Source: Treponema sp. Marseille-Q4130
Lineage (GTDB): Bacteria; Spirochaetota; Spirochaetia; Treponematales; Treponemataceae
Assembly: GCF_014334325.1 (NCBI RefSeq)
Contig: NZ_JACSET010000001.1
Span: 1 to 64,000, forward strand
DNA length: 64,000 nucleotides
Reading direction: 5' to 3'
Positions 52,346-62,000 of the stretch are shown piece after piece; within the stretch, counting starts at the first letter, position 1; every line of letters begins with the position of its first letter. A program made the translations under genes and the position numbers. The notes under the pieces were generated by a model. It did not search any database and was not told the origin of the DNA. It was given only the letters and a program-made list of their open reading frames with translations.

Positions 52346-52509
52346 AGTATAATCCTTAACAATTATTAATATATCATTCTGCGGCATTCGTCGGTGCGGC
52401 GGATACGGATCGGAAAAGCGTCTAGCCTCTGCACGAATAAAGCTGTGCCGTGCTTTCTACGGGAACTTCGTTCGGTGCCTCACGCCGTCCGACTTTTGCT
52501 TCATCGTTC

Positions 52510-54660
52510 CTACACTTTGAATTTTCGTATTTCGGCGGACAGATTTTCAATGCTCTGCTTATTCTTTTGAGTCAGCGTATCTACGTGTTGTACGGCGTTA
52601 TTGATCTGTATCGCGCCCTCGGCCATTTCGTTCATGCTGTCGGTGATCGTGCGCGTCAAATCGTTCAGCTTATTGATTTCTTTCATCATCTCGCGGCTGC
52701 CGTCAAACATCTGCGTCGAATCGTCTTTTACCCGAACGGTTACCGTATCGATGTCGCGCACTGCGGTCAGCACTTCGCGGCTTCCCCCTTCCTGCTCCCG
52801 CAGAGCGTCCGTTATGCGCGCGCTCATATCGTTTACTTCGGTCGTATAGGAATCGATGATATGAAATTTATCGCTGACAAGATCGGCGGCGGCGGACATG
52901 GCGGCGATTTGGTCGCTCAGCGCTTTCAGCGAATCGGAAATCGTTTTTCCCTGCCTGCTCGATTCCGTCGCAAGTTTTCTGATTTCGCTTGCGACGACGG
53001 CGAATCCCTTGCCCGATTTACCCGCGTGCGCCGCTTCGATCGCCGCATTCATTGCCAAAAGATTCGTCTGATCGGCAATATGCTGGATGATGCGTCCGGC
53101 TTCGACAAGGGTACTCGACGCCGAAATGATTTCCTGAAGCGCGTCGCTCGCTTTTCCGACGGTCTGCACGCCGTCGTCGGTCGCAGCCGAAAGGTCTTTA
53201 ATAACGGCGGTCATACGCTCAAGCGTTTTTGTGATCGACGCGATATTTCCGACCATCTCTTCGATCGCCGCCGAAGACTGCGTGACGCTTGCCGCCTGCA
53301 CTTCGATGTTTTCGTTTACGTGCCGAATCATCTGCATGGAACTGTCTACCGCGCGAGTCGTCTCTTCGACACCGGCCGCTTGGTTGAGCGCCTGCTGTTT
53401 TGTGCTTTCGATATTCGCCGTAATTTCATGGATCGCGGCGGCCGTTTCCGTCATATTTGACGACAGCTCGATACCGCCGTCAGAAAGGGCGGTCGCATTT
53501 TCCTGAATGACATTGATGAGATTGCGGACATTGCGAACCATATCGTTAAAGTGTTCGGCAAGGCGGGAAAACTCGTCGTTGCTCGTAATATGCAAACTGC
53601 CGGTAAAATCGCCTTCGGAAATATTTTTCAGCATTTTGAGAATATCGTCGACGGGTTTCAGCGTTTTGACCGCAAACAGCGAAATAACGACGGCAAATAT
53701 GACGAGCAGCGCAAAGCCGATGATGCCCATCGTGCGGATCATATAATAAAATTCGCCGAACACTTCATCTTCCTGCATAAACGCGATGAGCTTCCAGTTC
53801 GGATCGCTTATGGAATATACTTGTGAAAACCAGCGTTTTCCGTCTATATCGACTTTTACGGTACCGTCCTCCGCCGTCAGTAAATTTGCAAAATCGGGTA
53901 CTCCGGTTTCCGCGAGCGTTTTAAAATTGAAATCGGGATGTTTCGGATCCGCGAGGATCACACCGTCATCCTGCATGATAATGACATAGCCCGTCCGCCC
54001 GATCGTGGAATTCGCGATAATGCCCGTCAGCGTATCGAGCGAAACTTCGATGCTGACATTTCCGATAAAAATATTGTCATAAGAATATACGCTTTTCGAC
54101 AAGCCGACCGCGTTGCTTCCGATAGTCGACGCAAAGGCTTTTGTGATAACCGTTTCCCCATTCGCCGACGACGCCAGCGCATACCATCCGCGCTTTCTCG
54201 GATCATAGCCGCCGCTCATTGTATCTTCTGAACTTGTGGCGTATCCTCCCCACCTCGTACCCAGATATACTTCGATATATTCGGGAAAAGACGTAAACAC
54301 GTTTTTGAAAAGTGCGACAAGGCGCTGTTCGGTTTCGCTCTTTACGGTATTGCGGATCTGCACTGTACCGCGCTCGTTCACATAACTGTGTAAGGATGCA
54401 TCGGCAGTACGGACATCGGGATGGCGGGAAAGCATCGTAAGGACATTTTTCGTATCGTCGAAAAAAATCGATATGCCGTCGCCGATATATTTCAAATCTT
54501 GAGCGGTACGGACGCTGAAACTCGTTTTATTTTCCTCCCTGATATGCAGACCCACGGCAAGGGAAATCAGCCAAATGAGCAGCATAATGCACAGCGTAAA
54601 CATGAGTACGAGTTTTATCCTGATGGAACGGAATTTTTTCTTGACGGGTACTGTTGTCAT
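52510..54660 (-). CDS. Methyl-accepting chemotaxis protein with dCache sensor
   Basis: A chemoreceptor that controls CheA. The 716-residue protein has membrane helix 1 (about 14-38), a periplasmic dCache domain (40-305; [15 protein letters not shown] is typical), membrane helix 2 (about 308-330), HAMP (about 330-382) and a signalling coiled coil. The hairpin tip reads [22 protein letters not shown], then [15 protein letters not shown]. No NWETF-type CheR tether at the C-terminus. DPRKRGWY suggests an amino-acid-like ligand. The start is ATG 54660. Confidence 0.95.
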   Translation of the reverse strand: MTTVPVKKKFRSIRIKLVLMFTLCIMLLIWLISLAVGLHIREENKTSFSVRTAQDLKYIGDGISIFFDDTKNVLTMLSRHPDVRTADASLHSYVNERGTVQIRNTVKSETEQRLVALFKNVFTSFPEYIEVYLGTRWGGYATSSEDTMSGGYDPRKRGWYALASSANGETVITKAFASTIGSNAVGLSKSVYSYDNIFIGNVSIEVSLDTLTGIIANSTIGRTGYVIIMQDDGVILADPKHPDFNFKTLAETGVPDFANLLTAEDGTVKVDIDGKRWFSQVYSISDPNWKLIAFMQEDEVFGEFYYMIRTMGIIGFALLVIFAVVISLFAVKTLKPVDDILKMLKNISEGDFTGSLHITSNDEFSRLAEHFNDMVRNVRNLINVIQENATALSDGGIELSSNMTETAAAIHEITANIESTKQQALNQAAGVEETTRAVDSSMQMIRHVNENIEVQAASVTQSSAAIEEMVGNIASITKTLERMTAVIKDLSAATDDGVQTVGKASDALQEIISASSTLVEAGRIIQHIADQTNLLAMNAAIEAAHAGKSGKGFAVVASEIRKLATESSRQGKTISDSLKALSDQIAAMSAAADLVSDKFHIIDSYTTEVNDMSARITDALREQEGGSREVLTAVRDIDTVTVRVKDDSTQMFDGSREMMKEINKLNDLTRTITDSMNEMAEGAIQINNAVQHVDTLTQKNKQSIENLSAEIRKFKV

Positions 54661-54761
54661 ACATTACTCTCTATAAAAATTTGCGATGGGTATAATAATA
54701 TAATTATACCTCGTCTTTCCGATTTGTCAATAATTATTAATGTAATAAATATTATTAAAAA

Positions 54762-55655
54762 TTAATCTTTCGGGCGCAGATAAAATTGGCCGAGTATCTG
54801 TTTCGAATGCAGGATATTGATAAATGCAAGCGGGTCGGCTTCTTTTATCTTCCGCGCAACTTTTTGCACTTCATCCGCAGCGACAACCGAATACACCAAA
54901 TCGCGTTCCGCTCCCTGATAGCAGCCCTTGCCTTTAAAGACCGTCGCATCGTGGTTCGTTATTTCATGAATCGTCCTGTATACGTCGGCGGGACGGTTCG
55001 TAATGACAAAGAGCGTCGTCTTTTGATATCGCTTGTATATGGAATTGAGCAGCTGCGTCGCGGAAAATTGGAAAAAGATCGAATAGAGTGCGCGCTCCCA
55101 ACCGAAGATCGCGCCGGCGACCAAAAGGATCGCAGCGTTAAAGACCAGCATATAGTTCCACGCGTCTTTGCCGTATTTTTCGGAAATGAAAATCGCGATG
55201 ATTTCGGTACCGCCGCCGCACGCACCTGCACGAAGGCACAGGTATCCGCAAAACGCAGCAATGATACCGCCGAAAACGGCTGACAGCAGCACGTCGTCGA
55301 TGATCGCAAAATCGGGAAAGAGGTCGACGAGTACGGAAGAGGTGACGACCATGAGACAGGTGTACAGCGTAAAACGCCTGCCGATGTATTTAAAACCGAT
55401 GACGATAGGGATGACGTTCATGACAAGCATGACGGGACTGTACGGAAGCTCAAACGAAAAATACGTCCGTGCGACGTGCTGAATGAGCAGCGTCAATCCG
55501 GTAAAACCGCCGGGGAAGAGATCGCCCGCACGGATAAAGGTTTTCATATTCAACGCCGAGATAACGGCCGCAATGAGAATGAGCGCTATTCGCCGAAGAC
55601 TCGCACCGACGCCGCCGACGCGTTCTTTAACAATTTTTTGTACCGCCTGTCGCAT
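54762..55655 (-). CDS. YitT-family membrane protein (DUF161/DUF2179)
   Basis: The 297-residue protein has five or six helices (DUF161) and a C-terminal cytoplasmic DUF2179 domain with TTLFVITNRPADVYRTIHEI and GAERDLVYSVVAADEVQKV. GGFTGLTLLIQ and LCLRAGACGGGTEII are typical loops. Role unknown. ATG 55655 is preferred because TATGCT ends seven bases upstream; the in-frame ATG four codons earlier would fall inside that box. Confidence 0.88.
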   Translation of the reverse strand: MRQAVQKIVKERVGGVGASLRRIALILIAAVISALNMKTFIRAGDLFPGGFTGLTLLIQHVARTYFSFELPYSPVMLVMNVIPIVIGFKYIGRRFTLYTCLMVVTSSVLVDLFPDFAIIDDVLLSAVFGGIIAAFCGYLCLRAGACGGGTEIIAIFISEKYGKDAWNYMLVFNAAILLVAGAIFGWERALYSIFFQFSATQLLNSIYKRYQKTTLFVITNRPADVYRTIHEITNHDATVFKGKGCYQGAERDLVYSVVAADEVQKVARKIKEADPLAFINILHSKQILGQFYLRPKD

Positions 55656-55853
55656 AGGCGCAAGCATATACTATTTTCGCATTCGTGGCAAACGGCATCG
55701 CCGAACCGCACGGGACGACCGTAGACAAATCGTATAAAAAGCTCTAGGATAATGAAGACCCTTGATTCCATCCGACAACATCGAACAGCGATTATTAAGA
55801 GTATCCTAAAAATTTATTCGTGGCGTAAGAAATTTTACAAGGAGGACTTTAAT

Positions 55854-57986
55854 ATGACCGGCCGAAAAAGCGATGATACGCTGCCTGCGAAAACGACGAA
55901 AAGAAGAGGCTTGGTATTCAAAACCTCATGCATCGTATCCGTTATTTTTATCGTATCGATAACATTGCTGAGTACGATCATCTTTAAACAATTTTCATCC
56001 ATCATTCTGACCAATACGAAAAACAGTTTACGGAACAGGGTCGAACGGGAATCGATGGTCATCTATGAAAAGATATTTTCAAAAGTGGAAAGCATTGCAA
56101 CCAATTATGCATTACTAATCAATACTTTCGGTTTTGCCGATCTCAAAAGACTTGAAGATATAAGCGGTGCGATGATCGCCGCCGACGATACGATCGTCGG
56201 CGGCGGTTTTTGGCTTGAACCGTATACGATACCGGGTCAAAAATTATACGGTCCGTATTGGTTCCGCGATAATGACAAAATACAGATGACGTGGGAATAT
56301 AATACCGACGCGAATAATTACACGCAGTTCAATTGGTATACGCACGACGGCCTTGCGGAAAACAAAAAAGTCGTGTGGAGCGCGCTCTATCACGATGCGG
56401 TAACCGGCGTTCCGATGATAACCGCGACGTCGGTGCTGTCGGCGGGAAAGAAAAAACAGGGCGTCGTAACGATCGATTTGGGGCTTGCGCCGTTGATCGA
56501 TTATTTTTCCACCGTACGTTTTCAAAATATCCGCGAGTATGTTTTATCGCTCGTTGACGGCTCCGGCAGGTGCTTAAACAGTAACGACAAAGAATCGATC
56601 GGAAAACAAATACTCGGCAACGCGGAGATGAACGGACAAACCGTTATCGAAAATAAAGGCAATATTATCTTCGTCGCCCCGATCGCCGAAACGGGTGTCT
56701 TTATGTATCTCGAAGTAAAAAAGCGCGTTATATTCGAATCCTTTTATACATTATTAATCGTAAATATTGCAATCGCGCTGTTTTTTATCGCCGTTTTAAT
56801 AATTACGGTGATAACGTTTATGAAATCGACTTTAATAAAACCGATCCATAAAACGGTGCAGGCACTTAAAAGCATTTCGGAAGGGAAACTGAATACGCGC
56901 TTACCCGTAAAAGGCAACGACGAACTGACCGATCTGTCGAAATACTTTAACTACGCGATGGAAAACGTCGGAACTTCGATCAAAGCGGTCGATTCGAACA
57001 CCGGCATAATGGAAGAAATCGGCGCTGAACTCGTAAGCAATATGACCGAAACCGCAAGCTCGATAAAGCAGATCAGCGGAAACATCAACGATGTCAAAAT
57101 GAAAGCGACGGTACAAGCGGCAAGCGTAACGGAAACGGCCGTAACGGTTGAGAGAATCATCAACGCGATTCAGGAACTCAACACGAGCATCGAAACGCAG
57201 GCGGCGAGCGTTTCCGTTTCATCGACCGCTATCGAGCAGATGGTCGCGAACATTGCGGCGATCACGCAGACGCTCGAAAAGACGGACGACACCATAAAAA
57301 TGCTTGCGTCCGCTACGGAAGACGGCAAAGGAACGATAACGGATTCGAACAGTATCACGCAAAAAATCATCGAAGCGTCCGGCGGTTTATTGGAAGCGAG
57401 CACGGTCATTCAAAACATAGCGCGGCAGACGAACTTACTCGCAATGAACGCGGCGATCGAAGCGGCGCATGCAGGCGAAACGGGAAAGGGTTTTGCGGTC
57501 GTTGCGGATGAAATCAGAAAGCTTGCGGAAGACTCGGCGGCACAGGGCAAAAACATAACGGTGACTTTAAAGATGCTGTCGTCCGAAATCGATACGCTCG
57601 CAGCCGCCGCAAAAACGGTAGAAGAAAAATTTACGGTGATCTTCGATCTGTCGGAACAGGTCAAAATTATGAGCGATGAATTGATAAAAGCGATGCAGGA
57701 ACAGGAATACGGCAGCAAAGAAGTGCTGACCGCGATTAAAAACATCAATACGGTGACGGCGCAAGTGAGCAGCAATTCCGCGGAAATGCTGAAAGGCAGC
57801 GAAAACGTTGCCGAAGAAATGAAACGGCTCGACGATTTAACCGGTATCATCACCGACAGCATGGATGAAATGGCGCTCGGCGCAAATCAAATAAACGACG
57901 CCGTTCAAGACGTAAGCAAAATAACGCAAAAAAACAAACACAGCATCGAAATACTGACGGACGAAGTGCGGAAGTTTACGCTGTAG
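55854..57986 (+). CDS. Methyl-accepting chemotaxis protein, second receptor
   Basis: The 710-residue chemoreceptor has a basic cytoplasmic start, membrane helix (about 20-45), a periplasmic Cache-like domain (about 50-290; [23 protein letters not shown]), a second helix (about 292-330), HAMP and signalling domain. The tip is [20 protein letters not shown], then [15 protein letters not shown]. The signalling part is close to that of the receptor at 52.5 kb, but the sensor is different. AAGGAGG precedes ATG 55854. It diverges from yitT. Confidence 0.95.
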   Translation: MTGRKSDDTLPAKTTKRRGLVFKTSCIVSVIFIVSITLLSTIIFKQFSSIILTNTKNSLRNRVERESMVIYEKIFSKVESIATNYALLINTFGFADLKRLEDISGAMIAADDTIVGGGFWLEPYTIPGQKLYGPYWFRDNDKIQMTWEYNTDANNYTQFNWYTHDGLAENKKVVWSALYHDAVTGVPMITATSVLSAGKKKQGVVTIDLGLAPLIDYFSTVRFQNIREYVLSLVDGSGRCLNSNDKESIGKQILGNAEMNGQTVIENKGNIIFVAPIAETGVFMYLEVKKRVIFESFYTLLIVNIAIALFFIAVLIITVITFMKSTLIKPIHKTVQALKSISEGKLNTRLPVKGNDELTDLSKYFNYAMENVGTSIKAVDSNTGIMEEIGAELVSNMTETASSIKQISGNINDVKMKATVQAASVTETAVTVERIINAIQELNTSIETQAASVSVSSTAIEQMVANIAAITQTLEKTDDTIKMLASATEDGKGTITDSNSITQKIIEASGGLLEASTVIQNIARQTNLLAMNAAIEAAHAGETGKGFAVVADEIRKLAEDSAAQGKNITVTLKMLSSEIDTLAAAAKTVEEKFTVIFDLSEQVKIMSDELIKAMQEQEYGSKEVLTAIKNINTVTAQVSSNSAEMLKGSENVAEEMKRLDDLTGIITDSMDEMALGANQINDAVQDVSKITQKNKHSIEILTDEVRKFTL

Positions 57987-58100
57987 CGTTGACGGCACTC
58001 GCCGCCGATACTGTCCGCTGCCGTTATACACGGCGGATGGCACGGCTTTCGGCAACGCGCTTCGTCGGTATAGACAATGCCCTCAGTCGGTGCACGATAA

Positions 58101-58145
58101 AAAAGGGGCCGCCTCAAAAGTCGCTTAACTTTTTCGGCAGCCCTC
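58101..58145 (-). terminator. Strong minus-strand terminator
   Basis: GGGCTGCC and GGCGGCCC pair (one G-U), with a longer A/T stem inside, followed by six T on the minus strand. It would stop transcripts of the relic at 58174-58341. The plus strand after the receptor gene has no clear terminator of its own. Confidence 0.7.
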
Positions 58146-58173
58146 ATGCAAAAACAATTTTACGGCGTAGCGC

Positions 58174-58341
58174 TTATTTATGATTCGACGTATAAATCGC
58201 GTTCCACCGTTCGAGCACCGCTTTTTTATTCGCAATCAGCCAATCGATATCGCGGCTTAGTTTTTTATAGCGGTGTTTTATAGCAGTTATCGCGGCATGA
58301 AGAATGGTGCAGCCGATTTTACGACTGAGCGGGTTGCAGAT
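58174..58341 (-). pseudogene. C-terminal coding fragment of an unrecognised gene
   Basis: The frame between stops reads ICNPLSRKIGCTILHAAI, then KLSRDIDWLIANKKAVLERW and ends IYTSNHK. Its composition looks coding and it is followed by a good terminator, so it is likely the 3' end of a lost gene. Family unknown. Confidence 0.4.
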
Positions 58342-58411
58342 TCACTTGTATTCTACCACACTTTCGACCAATTTTAAAAGAGCCTCTTTTTTTTAATGTG
58401 TAATTTGTAAT

Positions 58412-58497
58412 GGGTAATGCACTTTCAATTGGTAATTTGTAATGTGTAATGGGTAATTATTTGGAGAAGTCAATTGCTTTGCCGGACATCCATTACC
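58412..58497. repeat. 86-bp direct repeat, left copy
   Basis: Identical to 58917-59002 except for one base (GGAGAAG versus GGAAAAG). It is made of TAATGGG/TAATTTG-type words and ends CCATTACC. It lies just after the four-helix-bundle gene in that gene's direction, and the stop region of the gene touches this repeat family. Confidence 0.9.
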
Positions 58498-58513
58498 AAT
58501 TACCAATTATCAA

Positions 58514-58867
58514 TTATCCATTGCTTTTGTGCTTCGTTATAGCGACGAGGATTTTGATGATTTCTTGGCAATCTTGGTAGATTGCACAAAACTCCTTCTC
58601 GCCGATATATTCGCTTTCGTGTAAAAGCTCCAGCCAATATTCCGTTTCGCTTGCCTCTTTGAGAGCGATATAGAGCTTTGCATAAAAGTCCGCCTTGCTT
58701 TGCCCCTGCTCGGCTTCTTTAATGTTTGCTCCGATACTCGTTCCACTTTTTAAAAGCTGCTTCGACATAACGAATTCGCGGTTCTTATCGCAGAGCTTTT
58801 TGTACAAGGCGATTACCTTCAACGCAAACGCCTTTGATTTATCAACAATAACGTTATCAGTCTTCAT
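58514..58867 (-). CDS. Four-helix-bundle protein (S23/IVS or Avd-like)
   Basis: The 117-residue protein is a compact helical bundle of the S23 type: DKSKAFALKVIALYKKLCDK, LLKSGTSIGANIKEAEQGQSKADFYAKLYIALKEASETEYWLELL, a region conserved in intervening-sequence proteins of 23S rRNA genes and in Avd of diversity-generating retroelements. The binding partner is unknown. ATG 58867 follows GGAAGA; the longer frame upstream runs through the repeat. No reverse transcriptase or rRNA gene is in the window. It lies between two direct repeats. Confidence 0.85.
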   Translation of the reverse strand: MKTDNVIVDKSKAFALKVIALYKKLCDKNREFVMSKQLLKSGTSIGANIKEAEQGQSKADFYAKLYIALKEASETEYWLELLHESEYIGEKEFCAIYQDCQEIIKILVAITKHKSNG

Positions 58868-58916
58868 TTCTTCCAATTTGTAATGCGCTTTCAATTGGTA
58901 ATTTGTAATGTGTAAT

Positions 58917-59002
58917 GGGTAATGCACTTTCAATTGGTAATTTGTAATGTGTAATGGGTAATTATTTGGAAAAGTCAATTGCTTTGCCGGACATCCATTA
59001 CC
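58917..59002. repeat. 86-bp direct repeat, right copy
   Basis: Pairs with 58412-58497, in the same orientation, 505 bp apart. It is followed by three CCATTAC units. Recombination between the copies would remove the four-helix-bundle gene cleanly. Confidence 0.9.
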
Positions 59003-59024
59003 CATTACCCATTACCCATTATTG

Positions 59025-62000
59025 TTACGGCGTCTTTAGTGTCCCGTCGCTGTCTACCGACCAAGTTTGAGTGCCTTTCGGTGTTACGGTGAACTTATTC
59101 GTATAAGCCCCTACCGATGAGCCGTCCGTCATCCGTACTACAGTCACGTCAAGTCCATAGCTCTCGGGAGTAATACAGGCAACCTTCGATTCCGTTATGG
59201 GATTGCCGCTATCGATTTTTATGCTGGCAGGCGCGCCGCTGTCATCGTTTTCTTTTAAATACACATCATTGCCGTCTTTTAGGGTACCGTCGCTTCCCCA
59301 GTCCCCGACACAGGCTTTACCGCCCATGATAAAGTAACCGTCTTGGTTGCCCATCCCACCGGAAGAGGCTGCTACATAAACGCCTTTTCCCACATTGCTT
59401 GTATTATTTTTAATTGTACCGCCATGCATCGTAAATCTACTGTTCATATCTACATACACGCCGCCGCCGAAGCCGCCGCCGAAGCCGCTATTTGCGGTGT
59501 TGCCTTTAACGATGCAGCCTTCATTTTGGTCGTTGTTTTTAAGCGTTACTGTACAGTTGCCGCCGACATAGATGCCGCCGCCGTTGCCTTCATTTGCTCC
59601 GGTTCCGGTCGCTTTGTTTGAGTTCGTACCTGTCCCGCCGATGGTGCCGCCCATGATTGTTATTGAGGCGGCAGCGGTGTCGTCCTTTTGTACAAAGATT
59701 GCGCCGCCGTTTTTCGCCTGATTTCCCGTAAGGGTACAGTTTGTCATATCGGCAGTTCCGCCCTCGATAATCATGCCGCCGCCGTTGTTGTTCGCCGTGT
59801 TGTCCGTAAAAGTACAGCGCGTCATGGTGAGCGTTCCCCTGTGGGTATACACACCGCCGCCTCCGCCTAAGTTGGTGGAGTCTGTCGCCGTGTTGCCGCT
59901 GACGGTGCAGCCTGTCATGGTAACGGTTGAGTTGTTTGCACGCACGCCGCCACCCCTCGCCGCCTCGTTGCCGATAATCCGTACGCCATGCTTGCCGCCG
60001 CCGTCTGTGTACTCGTTAAGCGTCAAAGAGCAGTCATCGTTGATATAGATGCCACCGCCGAATCCCCACGAACCGGTCACTTTGTTTGCGTCCGTGCCCG
60101 TGCCGCCGATAGTACCGCCGCTGATTGTGACAGTGGAGGGAGTGCTGCCGTCCTTTTGTGCAAAGATTGCACCTCCGGCGCCGGAAGAGTCTGTCGCCGT
60201 GTTGCCTGTAAGGGTGCAGTTTGTTATGTTGACGGTTGAGCCGCTTACAAAGATTGCGCCGCCGTTTAATGCCGCAACACAGCTGTTTATTTTCGTGTTT
60301 GTCAAGGTAATTCCGGCACCACCTTCTGCATACACGCCGCCGCCGTTTTTGGCGTTATTGGTTTTAATTTCCCCGCCTGTCGTAGTGAATGTGCCGCCGT
60401 TAATGTACACACCGCCGCCCGATCCTTCGTAACTGCCGCTGTTTTCTCCTGCACCGTTTCCTTCTATGCTGCCGCCGCTCATATCAAGCTTTCCCTTATG
60501 AGTATAGTCTCCGTACACATACACGCCGCCGCCCATACCGGTACCGCCTGAGGTTTTTGTCGCCTTATTCGATTTTATCGAACCGCCTTTTATTTCGAGC
60601 TTTCCGGTTGAATCGACGTAGATGCCGCCACCGTTTTTACCCGCGGCGGTATTACTTTCAATAGAGGCGCTGCCGGAAAGCGTAAAAGTTCCCGAATGCA
60701 CGTATACGCCGCCTCCTCCGCCGTTTGCGTTATTGGTTTTTATTTTACCGCCGGTCATCGTAAACGACGCACTGTTATCAACATGTACGCCGCCGCCTAA
60801 ATAGTCTACCGTATTTGTCGTAAGAAAACCGCTTTCCATACTTACCGAGCCTGTTTGGCGAACGACGACAGCTCCGCCGTAGTCGGCTTTGTTTTCGCTT
60901 ATAGTCGCAGTTTTAAGCGTAAAACGTCCGTTTTTCTGTATGCAGATACCGCCGCCTTGCATTGCTTTGTTGCCGTCGGCTGCAGAACCGCCGATAGTGC
61001 CGCCGTCCAAGGTCAGCTCGCCTTCTGAACAAATGCCGCCGCCGAATTTATCTGCCACACAGTTTTTAATAATGCAGTTTGTAAGTTTCGCCTTGCATCC
61101 CGCTTTGACAAATATGGCGCCGCCGCATTTTTTGTCATCTGTAGTTCCTGCCGCCTTGCCGCCTGTAAGCGTAATATCTTCAAGTGTGAGTTCTCCGCCG
61201 TCTTCTACGGTAAAGATTCGATGAGGCGTTAGAGGATGATTGCTGCCGCTGCTGTTTGCATCGAGTATGGAACTTGCCCCCTCACCTTTTACGGTGATCT
61301 TTTTTGTTACGCTGATCGCACCGTGATGATCTGTCATGGCAATTGCCGTTATAGTACTCTGTATAACAAATTCGTCGCCGTCTTCCAGCGTAGACGCTTC
61401 TATCGCATTTTTCAGCGTTTTCCACGTAGCGGTACTTGGTATGACCGTCGTCGCGGATTTGAGTACAAGGGTATTATTGCTGTTATATCTGAGCTTCCAC
61501 GGAACCGTCGAAGGCGGCGATATGATAGTTTGCTTGGTTATTTTAAACCTGTCCGCATACCCGCTGAGACTTACGCCGAGAGCGGCGTTTACGGCTGTAA
61601 CGCCCGCCGTATAATCTTCAGGCGTTATCTTTGCAACGGTGTGGGTGCCCGTAAGAGGCGCCGTTACAGTCAGCTTTGCGTTTTTAGATTGATCGCTTGC
61701 ATGCTTTGCCAAATAGACGTCGTGCGTTTGGAACTCGTTCCCTTCGTCGATCTTCGTACTGCCTGCTATATTGCATATGCCGCCGCTTTCGACATAGATG
61801 CCCGCGCCCTTACCCTTATTCGGCGAACCGTCTTTTACCGTATTATTCTTCATCGTATCTACATCGTAGAGGCTGCATGTGCCGCCCTGTGCAACATATA
61901 TACCGCCGCCCTTTCCTTCGCTCGATGACGAAGTACCGCCGTCGGCGTAATTCTCGAGTATCTTCGTTTCGGTAATGGTGCAGCTGCCGTTATGTTCGAC

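Noticed and set aside
58514-58867. Avd of a diversity-generating retroelement
   Set aside because: No reverse transcriptase, template repeat or variable target is visible. The beta-helix gene next to it lacks a paired template region.
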